Below are positions 63,770 to 64,000 of a stretch of 64,000 bases of DNA, one piece after another. The position numbers and the translations under genes are program-made. The notes beneath the pieces were generated by a model. The model was not told the DNA's origin. It made no database searches and worked only from the letters and a program-made list of their open reading frames with translations. Origin of the DNA: Natronoflexus pectinivorans (GTDB taxonomy: Bacteria; Bacteroidota; Bacteroidia; Bacteroidales; Marinilabiliaceae); the NCBI RefSeq assembly GCF_004345615.1, contig NZ_SLWK01000001.1:186001-250000 (forward strand), read 5' to 3'. How positions within the stretch are numbered: position 1 is the stretch's first letter; each line of letters opens with the position of its first letter.

Positions 63770-64000
63770 CTATAGCAGAGGACTCATTAGCCGAGCAAAG
63801 GATTCTTTGGTTTTTTCAATGAGTGGTCGGTTACTCCACTCATCCGGATCAACGAGCCGACTTGCACGAATATCGTCCATAAAAGTCTCACGTAGTTCAA
63901 CAGCCGATTCTTCATCAAAAATAAAAGCAGTTATTTCAAAGTTCTGCTCAAAACTCCTAAAATCCATGTTTGCTGATCCTATAATTGCGATGGTATCATC
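63770..64000 (-). CDS. Cardiolipin synthase (PLD family), C-terminal end
   Basis: This partial gene enters from the right edge; 76 codons are visible, ending at TAG 63770. The visible part includes the second phospholipase D site downstream of HxK: DDTIAIIGSANMDFRSFEQN, with the GSANMD-RSF pattern of cardiolipin synthases. The C-terminal tail (AVELRETFMDDIRAS, PLIEKTKESFARLMSPLL) is typical. The enzyme joins phosphatidylglycerol molecules to cardiolipin in the inner membrane. Confidence 0.85.
   Translation of the reverse strand, partial: DDTIAIIGSANMDFRSFEQNFEITAFIFDEESAVELRETFMDDIRASRLVDPDEWSNRPLIEKTKESFARLMSPLL

Noticed and set aside
1-64000. CRISPR array, tRNA, rRNA, prophage or conjugative module
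   Set aside because: No evenly spaced direct repeats, cloverleaf-like sequence, rRNA stretch or phage or transfer genes were found on either strand. A dedicated tRNA/ncRNA search could still find something missed by eye.

Overview
The window comes from a Bacteroidota chromosome, most likely a marine or saline polysaccharide degrader of the Marinilabiliales type (the order is inference). The evidence is a type IX secretion sorting domain (13164-17420), a gliding-type CHU_C domain beside a PorP/SprF protein (60172-63391), a SusB-like GH97 enzyme (1-597), a fused HAD/IGPD HisB, DUF4492 ahead of cydAB, and repeated matches to the Bacteroidota -7 promoter box TAnnTTTG. No rRNA, tRNA or CRISPR array was seen, and most genes are ordinary chromosomal ones.

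Layout. 1-4.9 kb: the 5' part of a GH97 lipoprotein gene, pssA, a Cache-HAMP chemoreceptor and three tandem bacteriohemerythrins. 4.9-9.4 kb: both subunits of B12-dependent methylmalonyl-CoA mutase on the minus strand, separated by a cassette of about 470 bp that carries a frameshifted GxxExxY gene between imperfect inverted repeats. 9.5-12.9 kb: a GntP permease, a thioredoxin-fold lipid- or periplasm-side protein without its cysteines, and coaD. 13-22 kb: a CotH/lamin-tail T9SS protein, a CE1-type esterase and a GH115 glucuronidase, which suit glucuronoxylan breakdown. 22.6-24 kb: an aldo/keto reductase and a DUF2721 protein. 24-29.6 kb: a hisG-hisD-hisC-(esterase)-hisB operon on the minus strand. 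It is preceded by a complete transcription attenuator with a 15-residue leader peptide containing five histidines.

30-36 kb: a nucleoside hydrolase, a two-domain redoxin, a ThuA protein and a GH2 beta-mannosidase. 36-39.2 kb: cytochrome bd oxidase (DUF4492-cydA-cydB) followed by an unlisted 42-residue single-helix protein that resembles CydX in position and shape. 39.4-40.8 kb: an LpxH-like phosphoesterase, a small conserved protein and a 197-bp non-coding element with perfect 17-bp terminal inverted repeats and a TAA duplication. 40.8-43.8 kb: three consecutive exported cyclophilins, the third fused to a degenerate trypsin-like domain.

43.8-54.5 kb is housekeeping: a NUDIX protein, pyrE, an SRPBCC protein, birA, rsfS, ftsH, lutC, cdsA, psd, a FemAB-like protein, two small outer-membrane proteins and a GNAT protein. 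With pssA and the cardiolipin synthase fragment at the right edge, the window encodes most of the route from phosphatidate to PE and cardiolipin. 54.5-63.4 kb is one minus-strand operon: a CHU_C adhesin-like protein, PorP/SprF, a PD40/PKD protein, an unknown exported protein and a propeller-SpoIIE phosphatase sensor. It looks like a surface export unit with its own signalling protein.

The most notable items are the his attenuator, the repeat-bounded cassette in the mutase operon with a lone repeat copy between hisC and hisD, the MITE-like element, the CydX-like gene and the pseudoprotease-cyclophilin fusion.
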